DNA from: Bavariicoccus seileri WCC 4188
GTDB lineage: Bacteria; Bacillota; Bacilli; Lactobacillales; Aerococcaceae
Direction: 5' to 3'
Assembly: GCF_000421665.1 (NCBI RefSeq)
Contig: NZ_ATXL01000001.1
Location: 37,800 to 101,799 of the forward strand
DNA: 64,000 nucleotides
The notes beneath the pieces were generated by a model. It made no database searches. It saw only the letters and a list, made by a program, of their open reading frames with translations, and was not told the origin of the DNA. Shown here one piece after another: positions 36,511-45,877 of the stretch (positions within the stretch are counted from its first letter, which is position 1; each line of letters starts with the position of its first letter). The translations under genes were made by a program, and so were the position numbers.

Positions 36511-37365
36511 CTATGGCTTGACTGGAACTATTGTGATATCCTCATCTAATTCGGCCCAATGATTGGTCGGCCCATGACCGTGACCAACGGAGATGCTTTG
36601 AGAAATAGCTCCTTGGATGAACTTCTTGGCAGTTACGATGGCCTCCTCACCTGAAAATCCCTTAGCTAGTTCAGCCGCTATACACGCTGAAAAAGTATCA
36701 CCAGTCCCATGGGTGCGAACTGTATCGACCCGTTTGGATTCTAGCCAGAATGCCTGTTTGTTCTCAAGTAATACAAAGTCCTTTGACAGAGAACTTTGTG
36801 CATGTCCACCCTTGATAATCACATTTTTAGCGCCCATTTCCTGTAACCGCTGGGCTGCTTCTTTAATATCATCATCAGTGGTGATATCCTTGTCGAGCAA
36901 TACACTAGCTTCTGGCAGATTAGGGGTAACGACATGGGCGATTTGGAGCAATTCTGTTCTAATAGTATCGATAGCATCCTCTTTTAGCAAAGGATGCCCG
37001 CCCTTAGCAATCATGACTGGATCGACAATTAACGGGCCAAAGTCCACTTTTTTAAGGTTGTCAACAACCGTCAACACATGGGCTTTATCTGCCAGCATAC
37101 CTGTTTTACAGGCCTTAATCTTGAAATCAGCAGCTAGTGAATCGAATTGTGCTGAGATAAAGTCACTTGGAATTGCCAGGCTGTCTTGAACCCCGATCGT
37201 ATTTTGCGCTGTTAACGCAATGACGATGCTCATTCCGAAAACGTGACGGGCTTGAAAAGTCTTCAAATCTGCTTGTATCCCTGCGCCACCACCTGAGTCA
37301 GAACCAGCAATAGTCACGACTTGTGGTGTTGTATTTATTTCTATTTTATTTTGACTCGATGTCAT
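36511..37365 (-). CDS. thiD: Hydroxymethylpyrimidine/phosphomethylpyrimidine kinase
   Basis: About 284 residues of the ribokinase-like fold. N-terminal [24 protein letters not shown] binds [26 protein letters not shown] holds the anion-hole GTGD with the catalytic Asp. It phosphorylates HMP twice for thiamine synthesis. The start at 37365 is set by AGGAG 8 nt upstream and overlaps the end of thiE. It is the last gene of the TPP-riboswitch operon. Confidence 0.92.
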   Translation of the reverse strand: MTSSQNKIEINTTPQVVTIAGSDSGGGAGIQADLKTFQARHVFGMSIVIALTAQNTIGVQDSLAIPSDFISAQFDSLAADFKIKACKTGMLADKAHVLTVVDNLKKVDFGPLIVDPVMIAKGGHPLLKEDAIDTIRTELLQIAHVVTPNLPEASVLLDKDITTDDDIKEAAQRLQEMGAKNVIIKGGHAQSSLSKDFVLLENKQAFWLESKRVDTVRTHGTGDTFSACIAAELAKGFSGEEAIVTAKKFIQGAISQSISVGHGHGPTNHWAELDEDITIVPVKP

Positions 37366-38008
37366 CTGTTTCACTCCTCCCGATAACCTGATCGATTTGA
37401 CTTCTGATTTTGTTAGTTTTTTGAGCAACATCTACAGCGGTCATAATATCGCTGACGATGGCAAGTCCTGCAATCTTTGACCCAGCAAATGTCTTGATAT
37501 TGTGTTCTTTGATGCCGCCGATCGCAACAACCGGAATAGCCACAGCCTCACAAATAGCTGCCAAGGTTTCTAGTGATGTGAGTGGTGCTTTATCCTTGGT
37601 TTTTGTCGGGAAAATAGCACCTGTCCCCAAATAATCAGCTCCTAGACGCTCTGCTTCAACTGCCCTATCGACCGTTTTTGCTGATACTCCGATCAGTTTA
37701 GTTGGTCCTAATAACTGACGGACGATATCAACCGGAAGGTCCTCATCTCCGATATGGACCCCACTAGCATCAACTGCTAAGCAGATATCCACCCGATCAT
37801 CAATAATTAGCGGCAAGTGGTAGCGGTCAGTGATTGCCTTGACTTTTTGAGCTAACTTAAAATAATCAGCTGCTGTGATATCCTTCTCCCTTAACTGAAC
37901 CATTGTTACGCCATTCTCACAGGCTTCTATTACACGTTTTAAAAATGCTTCCTCATCGAAAGTATATCGACCAGTAACAAGATACAATGTATATGGTAAA
38001 AGACTCAT
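37346..38008 (-). CDS. thiE: Thiamine-phosphate synthase
   Basis: About 220 residues. It has the complete ThiE motif set: [35 protein letters not shown] and [13 protein letters not shown], the pyrophosphate-binding loop intact. It joins HMP-PP and thiazole phosphate to thiamine phosphate. The ATG at 38008 overlaps the thiM stop (ATGA) with AGGGG upstream. Compare the second copy at 29.95 kb, which has lost the loop residues; this copy is the likely housekeeping enzyme. Confidence 0.92.
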   Translation of the reverse strand: MSLLPYTLYLVTGRYTFDEEAFLKRVIEACENGVTMVQLREKDITAADYFKLAQKVKAITDRYHLPLIIDDRVDICLAVDASGVHIGDEDLPVDIVRQLLGPTKLIGVSAKTVDRAVEAERLGADYLGTGAIFPTKTKDKAPLTSLETLAAICEAVAIPVVAIGGIKEHNIKTFAGSKIAGLAIVSDIMTAVDVAQKTNKIRSQIDQVIGRSETDDIESK

Positions 38009-38847
38009 ACGATTTTCCCCTTTATGCGGCTGCTCCAATCTTTCTGAGACAATAGCGATAATTGATCGAGTGTTTCATGGCGAAAACTTGCAAGACCAGT
38101 TGTAACTGACTGTGCAATTTCACCACAGCAATTCAGGTAACTGACGGCCGTCACAGTTGCTGATATTGGATCTATTTTCGCCCCTAATAAAGCGGCAATC
38201 AACCCACCTAACAAGTCCCCACTACCAGTGAAACATTCCAACTCGCTAACACCATTTATCAGCAATAAACTCGTTTCTTGACAGACGAGCAGGTCAGTCG
38301 CTCCAGTAGCGAGATAAAGTGTTTGCGGATTTTTTCGTGCCCTCGCTTCTAACGCCAGACGTAATTCAGTGATGGCTTTTGGCGTTTGATCTGCCTCTGA
38401 ACCATCGACACCCTTTGCTGTAGAATGAAGATTACAATATGCCCTCAACTCTGAAAAGTTCCCCTTGATAACCGCGGGGTGAACTTTACTCAGTCTATGC
38501 GCAATTTTATATCGGAGAGACGATGACTGGATTCCAACTAGATCCAAAACAATGGGCTTTGACTGCGAATAGGCTATTAAACCAGCCTTGACGATAGCGC
38601 TTTGTTTCGTTTTTGACAAATGTCCCAAGTTCAATAAAAGACTGTCAGTATGCTTAGCGAAATCTCTAAATTCTCGTGGATCATCAGCCATTACCGGTTT
38701 CCCACCGACAAAAAGAATCGCGTTAGCAACAAGTTCACTGGTGATTTCATTCGTCACACAGTGAACTAACACGGGTGACTTTAAGGGTAAATTTTGTTTA
38801 GCTTCATTAACCAAATACGCTAGATCAGACAAATGAATCACTCCCAT
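38005..38847 (-). CDS. thiM: Hydroxyethylthiazole kinase
   Basis: A 280-residue ribokinase-like enzyme with [34 protein letters not shown] and the late glycine loop [10 protein letters not shown]. The residue corresponding to the non-essential Cys198 of Bacillus ThiM is Asp211 here, the usual residue of the wider kinase family. It phosphorylates salvaged thiazole. It lies between thiW and thiE in the thiamine operon. Confidence 0.9.
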   Translation of the reverse strand: MGVIHLSDLAYLVNEAKQNLPLKSPVLVHCVTNEITSELVANAILFVGGKPVMADDPREFRDFAKHTDSLLLNLGHLSKTKQSAIVKAGLIAYSQSKPIVLDLVGIQSSSLRYKIAHRLSKVHPAVIKGNFSELRAYCNLHSTAKGVDGSEADQTPKAITELRLALEARARKNPQTLYLATGATDLLVCQETSLLLINGVSELECFTGSGDLLGGLIAALLGAKIDPISATVTAVSYLNCCGEIAQSVTTGLASFRHETLDQLSLLSQKDWSSRIKGKIV

Positions 38848-38878
38848 TCATGCTTAATACAGTTCAACTGACTATTAC

Positions 38879-39397
38879 TCACTCATGCATCCAAAATAAC
38901 GTTTGAATGTCTTTAACAATCTTGATCGTTTTTAACTTGAAGAAAAACAACCAGGCAATCACTGATCCTGATATTGCACCACCAAAAAAACGAGGGGTAT
39001 AAACAAACCAATAGAGTTCCTGTTGGGCTCCGGTAAACCAAACCATCACTGGATAGGACGCTAAAGACCCAATCAATCCAGTTCCAAGTATCTCCCCTAT
39101 CATCGCGCCAAAAATACTTTTCCCAAAATGCTTGTAGCCGAGACCTGCTAGTAACGCTCCAAAAATTGCTCCTGTTAAAGCCAACGGTGGAATGCCCAAT
39201 AAAGTCATTCTGATAATGCCACAGACGGTTGCCATCACCGTGACATAAAAAGGGCCAAGTAACATAGCACCAATCACATTCATGACACTAGACATTGGCG
39301 CCATCCCTTCTATACGAAATAAGGGGGATAGCACTACATCTAAAGCAATCATCATGGCGAGTATAATAAGTTTTTTAGTATTGTATCGTGTTGACAT
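38879..39397 (-). CDS. thiW: ECF transporter S component for thiazole
   Basis: A 172-residue membrane protein with about five helices. The stretch SPLFRIEGMAPMSSVMNVIGAM and GIPPLALTGAIFGALLAGLGY are characteristic of ThiW, the thiazole-specific S component. It would need an energy-coupling module; the YkoD/YkoC pair upstream or the general EcfAAT module elsewhere are candidates. Its start overlaps the end of tenA by 23 bp, indicating coupled translation. Confidence 0.87.
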   Translation of the reverse strand: MSTRYNTKKLIILAMMIALDVVLSPLFRIEGMAPMSSVMNVIGAMLLGPFYVTVMATVCGIIRMTLLGIPPLALTGAIFGALLAGLGYKHFGKSIFGAMIGEILGTGLIGSLASYPVMVWFTGAQQELYWFVYTPRFFGGAISGSVIAWLFFFKLKTIKIVKDIQTLFWMHE

Positions 39398-40070
39398 AAT
39401 CTAAGTTCCCTTCCGGCCATGTTTCAAAAGTGTAGGCCATTTCCCAAAAGGCATACTCCATCTGACTGCTAATCACAAAGGCATTAACCATCTTTTGCTG
39501 ATCTTCTAGTGAACTGTTGTCATAATGACGGTTCAAAACTTGGCATTCCGAATTGAGTTTTTGGGTAGCCTCTTCTGTTGCATACGTTTCGATCCATTGT
39601 TGATAAATGGGCGTAGGAGAGCCTTGCTTGATCAACTGTTCCCCTATATCATGATACAACCAAGCACATGGCAGCAAACTAGCAGCTGCGATAGCTGCAT
39701 TTGATTCACTGAGTTGTCGATACATGTGCGACACATAATGATAGGCAGTTGGTGCGATCTTTGTATGACTTGAGGCGTTTGGGTCGATGCCAAGCTGATC
39801 GAAGAATACCTCGCGAATCGCTTGTTCTCCTATTTTCAAATCATGTGCATTCGTATAGAGCAAGTCTTTTAAGTATTGATCGTCTGCTTTATCGCCAACA
39901 AGTTGATATAAACGACTAAAATGCATAAGATAATAATCATCTTGGATCAGATAATAACGAAAGATTTTTTCATCTAAACTACCTTTTTGAAGTTCTTTGA
40001 TGAAGGGATGACCAAAACTTCCCTCCCAATATGGCTCCGTTTTACTTCTTGCAATGGTTGTAAAAGACAC
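39375..40070 (-). CDS. tenA: Thiaminase II / aminopyrimidine aminohydrolase
   Basis: A 231-residue helical enzyme. Asp44 (IQDDYYL), Cys135 (LLPCAWLY) and Glu205 (SQMEYAFWE) fall at exactly the catalytic positions of Bacillus TenA. It recovers HMP from degraded thiamine by hydrolysing aminopyrimidines, feeding ThiD. It sits between the YkoEDC importer genes and thiW in the TPP-controlled operon. Confidence 0.93.
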   Translation of the reverse strand: MSFTTIARSKTEPYWEGSFGHPFIKELQKGSLDEKIFRYYLIQDDYYLMHFSRLYQLVGDKADDQYLKDLLYTNAHDLKIGEQAIREVFFDQLGIDPNASSHTKIAPTAYHYVSHMYRQLSESNAAIAAASLLPCAWLYHDIGEQLIKQGSPTPIYQQWIETYATEEATQKLNSECQVLNRHYDNSSLEDQQKMVNAFVISSQMEYAFWEMAYTFETWPEGNLDYVNTIQY

Positions 40071-40136
40071 TGATTAATTCCTCCTTTTATAGTCAGTTCT
40101 CGCTTCTTAATACGCTCAAGCTCTACTAGTAACTAA

Positions 40137-40820
40137 TCATGACTGGATAAGCCAAACTATATGGCTCACGACGAAATAGAGACACATCGCCAACCAAGAC
40201 CAGCGTGGGGTTACCAGCCGCTCATAGTGTGTTCTCGTCCCGTCTTCATCATAACCATGTGAATACATAGCTTCTGTGTAACGATTCTTAAACGAATAGG
40301 CAACAAAAATAACTTTGACATACACCAGACTAGACCAAAAATGAAGTTTCTTTCCTCTAAGCAAGCTAGCCTCTTCAATCTCCGACACTTCTCTCAAGAT
40401 TTCAGGGACAGCATTGACGACCACTAAAATTCCGTAAACAAAGTTTTTTGGCATGCCCATTTCTTCACACTTTAGCAGCAACTCCTCCAAGTCTATCCCT
40501 ACTAAGAAAAGAATCCCTAGACCCGCAAAAGCGAAAGTACGGCTAAACAAGATCCAGGCGTCTGTGAGTCCACTGCCATTGACATAAACCGACCAAAATG
40601 TTGCTAAGGCCGGGATTAGGGGAAGAAACAAGGCCATTAAAGTAGCAGCAAGTTTTCTTTGCCAGACTAAATAGACCATAATCGAACCCACCAAGAAAAC
40701 ATTCAAGGTGATGGATCTGGTAAAGGAAATTTCTATCGTAAATAGAAAGATCAGGACGGTTAAAGGTAGAACATAACTTGCTTTTGTTTTAATACCTTTA
40801 TAACTGCTTGTGATTTCCAC
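40137..40820 (-). CDS. ykoC: ECF transporter T component of the HMP/thiamine system
   Basis: A 227-residue membrane protein of the CbiQ/EcfT family with several helices and the coupling-helix motifs EIEEASLLRGKK and TEAMYSHGYDEDG, which fit the ARG-type signatures that dock the ATPase. With YkoD (ATPase) and YkoE (substrate binding) it forms the YkoEDC importer thought to take up thiamine pyrimidine precursors. It directly follows ykoD (1 bp gap). Confidence 0.87.
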   Translation of the reverse strand: MEITSSYKGIKTKASYVLPLTVLIFLFTIEISFTRSITLNVFLVGSIMVYLVWQRKLAATLMALFLPLIPALATFWSVYVNGSGLTDAWILFSRTFAFAGLGILFLVGIDLEELLLKCEEMGMPKNFVYGILVVVNAVPEILREVSEIEEASLLRGKKLHFWSSLVYVKVIFVAYSFKNRYTEAMYSHGYDEDGTRTHYERLVTPRWSWLAMCLYFVVSHIVWLIQS

Positions 40821-40821
40821 T

Positions 40822-42192
40822 TTAGCGTTCCCCCTCGCCTACTGAATTATAACTTAAGGATTGATTTTCCAATTTGACATGGTAATGGCTAATACCATCT
40901 AACGGATCTAAGCGATGGGTAACAATTAAGAAACTTTGTTTAGCGACGAGTGATTTTTCTTTGATCCAATCAACAAAATAGGAACAAGCTCGTTCATCTA
41001 AACCACTAAACGGTTCATCTAATAACAAAAAATCGAGTGGTAAACTGAGCATCGCAATCAATTGGACCATTTTTTTCTGGCCTTCACTTAATTGGTAGAT
41101 GCTTTTTTCAAGCTTATTGCTGATTCCTAGATAATGGAATGCTTCTTGTTGCTTTGCCTTTAAGTCATCCGAAAGATCAATATTATAGGTTATTTCTTCT
41201 TGTGGCGTCATCGTCACAAACTGTCGTTCAGAGGCTTGGACCCCTAAACTCATTTGAGAAAATAAACGAACCGATTTTTTGAGCTTACGATCGTGATAGA
41301 GCATTTTGCCCCGATATTTTTGCCGTTGAACCATTGCTTTTAAAAGTGTTGATTTGCCACTTCCATTATCGCCGGTTAGCGTTGTGATACCTTCTTTCAA
41401 GGAAAAATCACTGATAGCAAGCAAAGTCTTTTCCCCTCTAGTAATCGAGCAATCCCTAAAACCAAACAGAACTGGGGATTCAAATCCTGCTTGATACAAT
41501 CGAGGGGTTTTGTCTTTTAAGAGTAGTTCTTTGATGTTGGTTTCGGTCAATCGCCCACCTGACAAAACAAGTACTTGATCTACAATCTCTTGGTAGCCTG
41601 AAAAGTCATGATCACTGATCAAAATTTGCTTACCCTCATCTCTGAGTTTTCCAAGCAATACCATTAAATCCTGACGACTGGCCGGATCAATACTTGAAAA
41701 GGGTTCATCTAATAAAACGATGGGAGCTCCAATAGCAAGAATCACGGCTATTGCACACTTTTGCTTCTCCCCACCAGAGAGAGTGTTAATCTCACGATGT
41801 AATAACGGGTCCAAACCCATGACGTTAACTATTTCTTGAATCCTTCGATCAATCTCACTAGGGTCTAAGGCAATATTTTCTAGTGCAAAAATCAATTCTT
41901 TTTCTACCGTTTTCATCGTGAACTGTTGATCCGGATTTTGAAAAACCATACCAACATTCCGTGCTCTATCAGACATCGACCGATGCAGTTGTAGATCCCC
42001 ATTCACTAGGATTTGACCCTCATAGTCACTTGAAACAAAACCCGCAATCATCCGCATTAAGGTCGACTTACCTGACCCACTATCACCACTCAACAACACC
42101 AATTGATTACCCTTAATTTCTTGGTTGAGATGATCAAAAAGAAGTTTATCATCTTTTTCTAAGGTGATATTTTGTAAAGTGATTCCTTGCAT
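40822..42192 (-). CDS. ykoD: ECF transporter ATPase with two fused cassettes
   Basis: A 456-residue protein with two ABC domains: Walker A LSGDSGSGKST and LTGDNGSGKST, signatures LSGGEKQK and LSEGQKK, Walker B IVLLDEPFSSID and FLLLDEPFSGLD. This duplicated arrangement is that of YkoD in the YkoEDC system. The ATG at 42192 overlaps the stop of ykoE (TGATG). It powers precursor import. Confidence 0.9.
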   Translation of the reverse strand: MQGITLQNITLEKDDKLLFDHLNQEIKGNQLVLLSGDSGSGKSTLMRMIAGFVSSDYEGQILVNGDLQLHRSMSDRARNVGMVFQNPDQQFTMKTVEKELIFALENIALDPSEIDRRIQEIVNVMGLDPLLHREINTLSGGEKQKCAIAVILAIGAPIVLLDEPFSSIDPASRQDLMVLLGKLRDEGKQILISDHDFSGYQEIVDQVLVLSGGRLTETNIKELLLKDKTPRLYQAGFESPVLFGFRDCSITRGEKTLLAISDFSLKEGITTLTGDNGSGKSTLLKAMVQRQKYRGKMLYHDRKLKKSVRLFSQMSLGVQASERQFVTMTPQEEITYNIDLSDDLKAKQQEAFHYLGISNKLEKSIYQLSEGQKKMVQLIAMLSLPLDFLLLDEPFSGLDERACSYFVDWIKEKSLVAKQSFLIVTHRLDPLDGISHYHVKLENQSLSYNSVGEGER

Positions 42193-42755
42193 CAATGAGC
42201 CACCGCAGTCCGACTTGCTTTTTCATAAATAGTGACAATTTGTTTTGTCACGATGACACCAAAGAAACTAACCGATATAAATCTGACTACGAACAAGGCT
42301 AGGACCATTCCAATACCATATGTCCCATAACCAAACTTGAAGAATTCATACACAAAACTGAAGACAGTCGTACCGATGGCACCATAAAGTAATGACACAT
42401 AGTCATAGCGTTTGTAGCCCGTTATGAAAAAGCCAAATTCCGTTCCTAGACCTTGGATCAATCCCGATAATAAAACACCTGGTCCAAAATAAGAACCATA
42501 CAACATCTCAGCTAGAGCCCCTAACAATTCACCCAAAACTGAACTTCCTTTTTGCCGGATCAACATGCCTGAAACAGGGGCTGCCATCGTCCATAAGCCA
42601 AACAATATTTCATTGGCAAACGGACTATAGCCCATTGGTGTTAATGCTGATAACAAGATAGCGTAAAGAAAACCGGCGCCCATGAAGACACCTCCAAATA
42701 AAAACCCTAAAAATGCCAAGAAAACAACTTGTTGCAATGTCCATTTATTATCCAT
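42192..42755 (-). CDS. ykoE: ECF transporter S component, YkoE family
   Basis: About 187 residues with five to six hydrophobic segments (GGVFMGAGFLYAILLSALTPMG, PGVLLSGLIQGLGTEFGFFITGY, GYGTYGIGMVLALFVVRFIS). It is the YkoE-type substrate-binding component for the HMP moiety of thiamine. GAGGAGGG precedes two consecutive ATGs (42758 and 42755). It is the first gene after the TPP riboswitch. Confidence 0.88.
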   Translation of the reverse strand: MDNKWTLQQVVFLAFLGFLFGGVFMGAGFLYAILLSALTPMGYSPFANEILFGLWTMAAPVSGMLIRQKGSSVLGELLGALAEMLYGSYFGPGVLLSGLIQGLGTEFGFFITGYKRYDYVSLLYGAIGTTVFSFVYEFFKFGYGTYGIGMVLALFVVRFISVSFFGVIVTKQIVTIYEKASRTAVAH

Positions 42756-42863
42756 CATAATACCCTCCTCTTTACTATCTAAATAAAACTTGGAACCGCA
42801 CAAATGAGTTATAATATGAGTTATTATGTGGATGATAGTCTGTTAACTCTTTACAACGCAAAA

Positions 42864-42894
42864 TACCCGACCCTATAATAAATAGAGTCGAGTA
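42864..42894 (-). terminator. Riboswitch terminator of the thi operon
   Basis: Minus strand TACTCGACTCTAT..ATAGGGTCGGGTA, a 13-bp stem with G-T pairs, then TTTTGCG. It lies between the TPP aptamer and ykoE. Confidence 0.75.
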
Positions 42895-42923
42895 CGTAAA
42901 AATAGCTCATAACAATACTATGC

Positions 42924-43000
42924 GACACATCTCCCTGCAACAGTACTAACTGTATCAGGTTCAATGGGTATAATCTCAGCTTTTACGCACCCCAAGTGTT
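42924..43000 (-). ncRNA. TPP riboswitch (THI element)
   Basis: The minus strand carries the conserved blocks ACTTGGGGTGC, AGCTGAGATTATACCC, GAACCTGATACAGTTAGTACTG and GCAGGGAGATGTG. It binds thiamine pyrophosphate and, with the downstream terminator, shuts off the ykoEDC-tenA-thiW-thiM-thiE-thiD operon. Confidence 0.95.
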
Positions 43001-43034
43001 TATTCAAATGTAGCCTAAGTTTAGCACATTTCAC

Positions 43035-43044
43035 AAACGATAAC
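43035..43044 (-). promoter_or_regulatory. GTTATCGTTT box at the thi operon promoter
   Basis: The minus strand reads GTTATCGTTTGTGA, then after 17 bp CTACAT, so the box abuts a -35-like TTGTGA exactly as in the orphan thiE promoter. A weaker cre-like TGTAACCGTTTTAC lies at 43064-43077. Confidence 0.4.
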
Positions 43045-43265
43045 TATACTTTGCTCCAATATTTGTAACCGTTTTACAGTTTTTGTCATCAATTTACTGC
43101 TAACTAACTAGCAAATTAACGGTAAAAATGCTTTATCCCATAGCCTTTGACAAAAATTTTGCTATTTACAATCTAGTCGTATAAACTTAAAAAAATGAGA
43201 ATTCTAGCCGTGATAATGCTAAAAGAAATCAATTAGACTAGAATCGTACGAGGAGTTGTTTTCAG

Positions 43266-43904
43266 TTGCATATAGATACAGTGAAACTTTATAAAGATCA
43301 CCCTGTCATTGGTAAGAATGGTGAACAAAAAGACACCACTTACGGCGAATATGTCGAGATTGGGGATCAAAATTTTATCGATAATTCATATATCGGCGAT
43401 TATACCTATACTGGACAATACTGTTTCATCCAAAATACTCGGATTGGCAAATTTGTCAGTATGGCAGCCATGATTCGGATTGGACCAACCAATCATCCTT
43501 ATGATCGCCCTTCCCAACACATGTTTGCCTATAACGGGGGTGGTTACGGCTTTCCAGAAGCGGATCAAGACTTTCTGAGCGGTCGACGCGTTAATACGAC
43601 CATCATCGGAAACGATGTCTGGATTGGTCATGGGGCTATTATTCAAGCAGGTATCACCGTAGGAGATGGTTCAGTCATTGGCTCCGGAGCAGTAGTGACA
43701 AAAGACGTTCCACCCTACACTATCGTCGGAGGTATCCCAGCAAAAATCCTGAAAGAAAGATTTCCAAAAGAAATTGCAGATAAATTATTGGCGATTAAAT
43801 GGTGGGATTGGGACAGAAAAGTATTAGAAGAACGCTATGATGATTTGCGAATGCCGATTGATGCCTTCGTCAAAAAATACTACGACGAGACCAAAAACGA
43901 GTAG
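43266..43904 (+). CDS. Hexapeptide-repeat acyltransferase, phosphonate-metabolism type
   Basis: A 212-residue left-handed beta-helix acyltransferase. Hexapeptide rungs run through YVEIGDQNFIDNSYIGDYTYTGQY, RIGKFVSMAAMIRIGPTNHP (the His is the probable catalytic base) and IIGNDVWIGHGAIIQAGITVG, ending with VPPYTIVGGIPAKILKERFP and IKWWDWD. This pattern resembles the transferases annotated with C-P lyase clusters, but no phn gene is nearby; CatB-type xenobiotic acetyltransferases are close relatives. It starts at TTG with GAGGAG about 10 nt upstream. The donor is probably acetyl-CoA; the acceptor is unknown. Confidence 0.8.
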   Translation: MHIDTVKLYKDHPVIGKNGEQKDTTYGEYVEIGDQNFIDNSYIGDYTYTGQYCFIQNTRIGKFVSMAAMIRIGPTNHPYDRPSQHMFAYNGGGYGFPEADQDFLSGRRVNTTIIGNDVWIGHGAIIQAGITVGDGSVIGSGAVVTKDVPPYTIVGGIPAKILKERFPKEIADKLLAIKWWDWDRKVLEERYDDLRMPIDAFVKKYYDETKNE

Positions 43905-43909
43905 AAAAA

Positions 43910-43948
43910 CGATAGAATAACTAGGATAGAATAACTACGATAGAATAA
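43910..43948. repeat. Tandem repeat CGATAGAATAACTA
   Basis: Three near-identical 14-15 bp units (CGATAGAATAACTA, GGATAGAATAACTA, CGATAGAATAAA) just after the acyltransferase stop codon. Confidence 0.75.
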
Positions 43949-43960
43949 AAAAGATAGAGC

Positions 43961-43999
43961 AAAGAAGGGACACACTATTCAAAAGTGCGTCCCTTCTTT
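43961..43999 (+). terminator. Bidirectional terminator
   Basis: AAAGAAGGGAC..GTCCCTTCTTT with inner CACT/AGTG; ends the acyltransferase (+) and the GNAT gene (-). Confidence 0.85.
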
Positions 44000-44027
44000 G
44001 TGTTTCAGACTATAACCTGTTTCCAAA

Positions 44028-44471
44028 CTATAACTTGTTTCTCAAATCCTTGAAGTATTTTTTTTGCTTTTTAGGAGAGACGTAACCAATATGTTCGTAA
44101 AACCGATGTGCCTCATGCCTCTCTTCTCCAGAGTTCAACCTGATACTCCAAATACCTCGTGCCCTTGCTTTATCTTCTAAAGCCTGCATCAATTGCTTGC
44201 CAATCCCCCTATGATGAGCCTTAGTCGTAACAGCCAGACCTAAAACATTCAATAGTTCGTCAGAATAGAGCGTATTATACTTTTCAGCATGAACATACCC
44301 GAGGACTTCTTGATTCATATCGTCAACATAAACCAATACAATATGATTAGAATCCGAAATAACGGTGTTAAATTGTTTCTCGACTACTTCTCCTGGGACT
44401 GAATACCCTAACTCTATCGCATTTATTTCTGCAATAGTAGCCAAATCTTCTCGTTTGATAGGCCTAATCAT
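44028..44471 (-). CDS. GNAT family N-acetyltransferase
   Basis: About 147 residues with the acetyl-CoA site LGLAVTTKAHHRGIGKQLMQALEDKA (motif A, RxxGxG variant HHRGIG) and the C-terminal HRFYEHIGY strand. The acceptor (amino acid, antibiotic or protein N-terminus) is unknown. The start at 44471 has AGGAGA 7 nt upstream. Its promoter region consists of a 32-bp tandem repeat. Confidence 0.85.
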   Translation of the reverse strand: MIRPIKREDLATIAEINAIELGYSVPGEVVEKQFNTVISDSNHIVLVYVDDMNQEVLGYVHAEKYNTLYSDELLNVLGLAVTTKAHHRGIGKQLMQALEDKARARGIWSIRLNSGEERHEAHRFYEHIGYVSPKKQKKYFKDLRNKL

Positions 44472-44516
44472 GGATACATCTCCTCTTGATTTTATGAGAT
44501 ACAACTCATTCTATTA

Positions 44517-44593
44517 TATACTACAGTTCTCTACTTTATCTAACACTATATACTACAACTCTCTACTTTATCTAACACTATATACAACAACTC
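44517..44593. repeat. 32-bp tandem repeat at the GNAT promoter
   Basis: Units at 44517-44548, 44549-44580 and a partial third; each contains TATACTACA and CTCTACTTTATCTAACAC. On the minus strand a TATAAT -10 lies at the gene-proximal end of the array. Confidence 0.8.
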
Positions 44594-44745
44594 ACTTTTC
44601 ATACGATTGCTCACTCACATACCATCACTTTTCTTTAACTTCCACATGACAATTGGTAAAAGATAAGCGTTTTATCCACATGACTCTGTAAAGTTTGATA
44701 CAATAATGCTAGTTTACTTAATAATTAGCGATGGAGATGATCAAC

Positions 44746-45420
44746 GTGAGTATAGCAGTGATGGCGGGGACACCGACTGACACAGAAATGGGAGTCAATT
44801 TGATCAAAGCCAGTAGTCTGTCCTCTCAACAAATCATCCCCGTTTCTATTTCAAAGAACCCACGCGAACAAACCTTATTTCAAACAAGATCATATGATGA
44901 GAGACACGCAGCTATTAAAAAAATCGTGAATGTACTCAAGAAAAAAAACGTCAGTTATCTGTTTGTTTATTGCAATTCTTTAAGTAGTGCCATCGATTTT
45001 GAATTGTTAGCAGATACTTTAAATATCCCTATCGTCACCCCATTTATGATCTACAAAGACATTGCCCATCACTATCAAAAAGTTGGTGTATTGACGGCAA
45101 ATGCACAAGGTAGCGCTGGTATTGAGAAAGTGATGGTACACTCTAATCCTAAGATCAGTGTATTGACAGTCGCTAATATCTCATGGGTTGAAGCTGTTGA
45201 GAAAAAACTAGAACCACCTAAAATCATTTTGCGTTATGGGCTACTAGAGACAATTGCCTTCTTTGAAAACAACCGTACAGAAGCTATCATCATCGGTTGC
45301 ACCCATTTCCCCTACTTTCTGGCAGATTATCAAAAATACACCGAATTACCGTGTATCGATGCTGGAGAAGCGATGATTGAAACAATGATTGAATACTTCA
45401 AAACCACAGATAAGCACTAG
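44746..45420 (+). CDS. Aspartate/glutamate racemase family protein
   Basis: About 224 residues of the Asp/Glu/hydantoin racemase fold. The two catalytic cysteines are visible in VYCNSLSSAID and IIGCTHFPYFL. The family interconverts D and L acidic amino acids or related compounds without cofactor. The GTG at 44746 has GGAG 9 nt upstream; an ATG at 44731 is in frame but lacks a clear site. It stands alone and ends at a strong terminator. Which substrate it acts on is not known; MurI function seems unlikely because MurI is longer. Confidence 0.8.
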   Translation: MSIAVMAGTPTDTEMGVNLIKASSLSSQQIIPVSISKNPREQTLFQTRSYDERHAAIKKIVNVLKKKNVSYLFVYCNSLSSAIDFELLADTLNIPIVTPFMIYKDIAHHYQKVGVLTANAQGSAGIEKVMVHSNPKISVLTVANISWVEAVEKKLEPPKIILRYGLLETIAFFENNRTEAIIIGCTHFPYFLADYQKYTELPCIDAGEAMIETMIEYFKTTDKH

Positions 45421-45475
45421 ATTTTTCAGGTCACTAGCATCATCATTTCTATCATCATTAACTAAATCATCAAAA

Positions 45476-45509
45476 AGCAAACCAAGTCCTATCACAGACT
45501 TGGTTTGCT
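45476..45509 (+). terminator. Bidirectional terminator
   Basis: AGCAAACCAAGTC and GACTTGGTTTGCT, a 13-bp stem with an 8-nt loop. Confidence 0.8.
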
Positions 45510-45524
45510 CGTTTATCAATCTAT

Positions 45525-45640
45525 TGTTTTTACCTTTAATGTTTTTAGCCTTTAAAGCTTTTTGACTTTAATGCTTTTTTACCCTTTTTACCTTTATTAG
45601 CTTATTAGCTTCATTAGCTTTTTAGGTTTTATTGATTTAT
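45525..45640. repeat. Low-complexity repeats of TTTACCTTTAATG/TTAGCTT type
   Basis: Imperfect copies of TTTTTACCTTTAATG, TTTTTAGCCTTTAAAG, TTTTTGACTTTAATG, then TTATTAGCTTATTAGCTTC, extending to the end of the SemiSWEET gene. Confidence 0.55.
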
Positions 45641-45877
45641 TGCTGTTATAAAAGTAATCAATCCCAACACAATACCAGGTGCATTGGCAATGACAAGTGG
45701 CCAGTCTCTCTTCTTTTTATGGATGCCATAAAAGACCCATAGTGAGCAGTTGATAGCTGCTACAAGTGGTTGAATCGAGCTACCAGGGTCACCATTCACA
45801 TTTTTCATGATTTGGGGAATATACGCTATGTACATCAAAAATGACGTTGCAGTAGCGACCCATCCGAGTTTTGTCAA
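45629..45877 (-). CDS. SemiSWEET family sugar transporter
   Basis: An 82-residue protein with three membrane helices and the PQ-loop motif AYIPQIMKNVNGDPGSSIQPLVAAINCSLW spread over helices 1 and 2, typical of SemiSWEETs that work as dimers. The central Asn in AAIN and the helix-3 sequence fit the family. It would facilitate passive sugar movement; the sugar is unknown. It is monocistronic. Confidence 0.88.
   Translation of the reverse strand: MTKLGWVATATSFLMYIAYIPQIMKNVNGDPGSSIQPLVAAINCSLWVFYGIHKKKRDWPLVIANAPGIVLGLITFITAINQ

Noticed and set aside
36617..37189. 190-codon ORF antisense to thiD
   Set aside because: thiD on the opposite strand is fully supported by motifs; this frame is a by-product of its codon use.
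44365..44649. 94-codon plus-strand ORF across the GNAT start
   Set aside because: It reads through the antisense of the GNAT gene and the 32-bp repeat and lacks a ribosome site.
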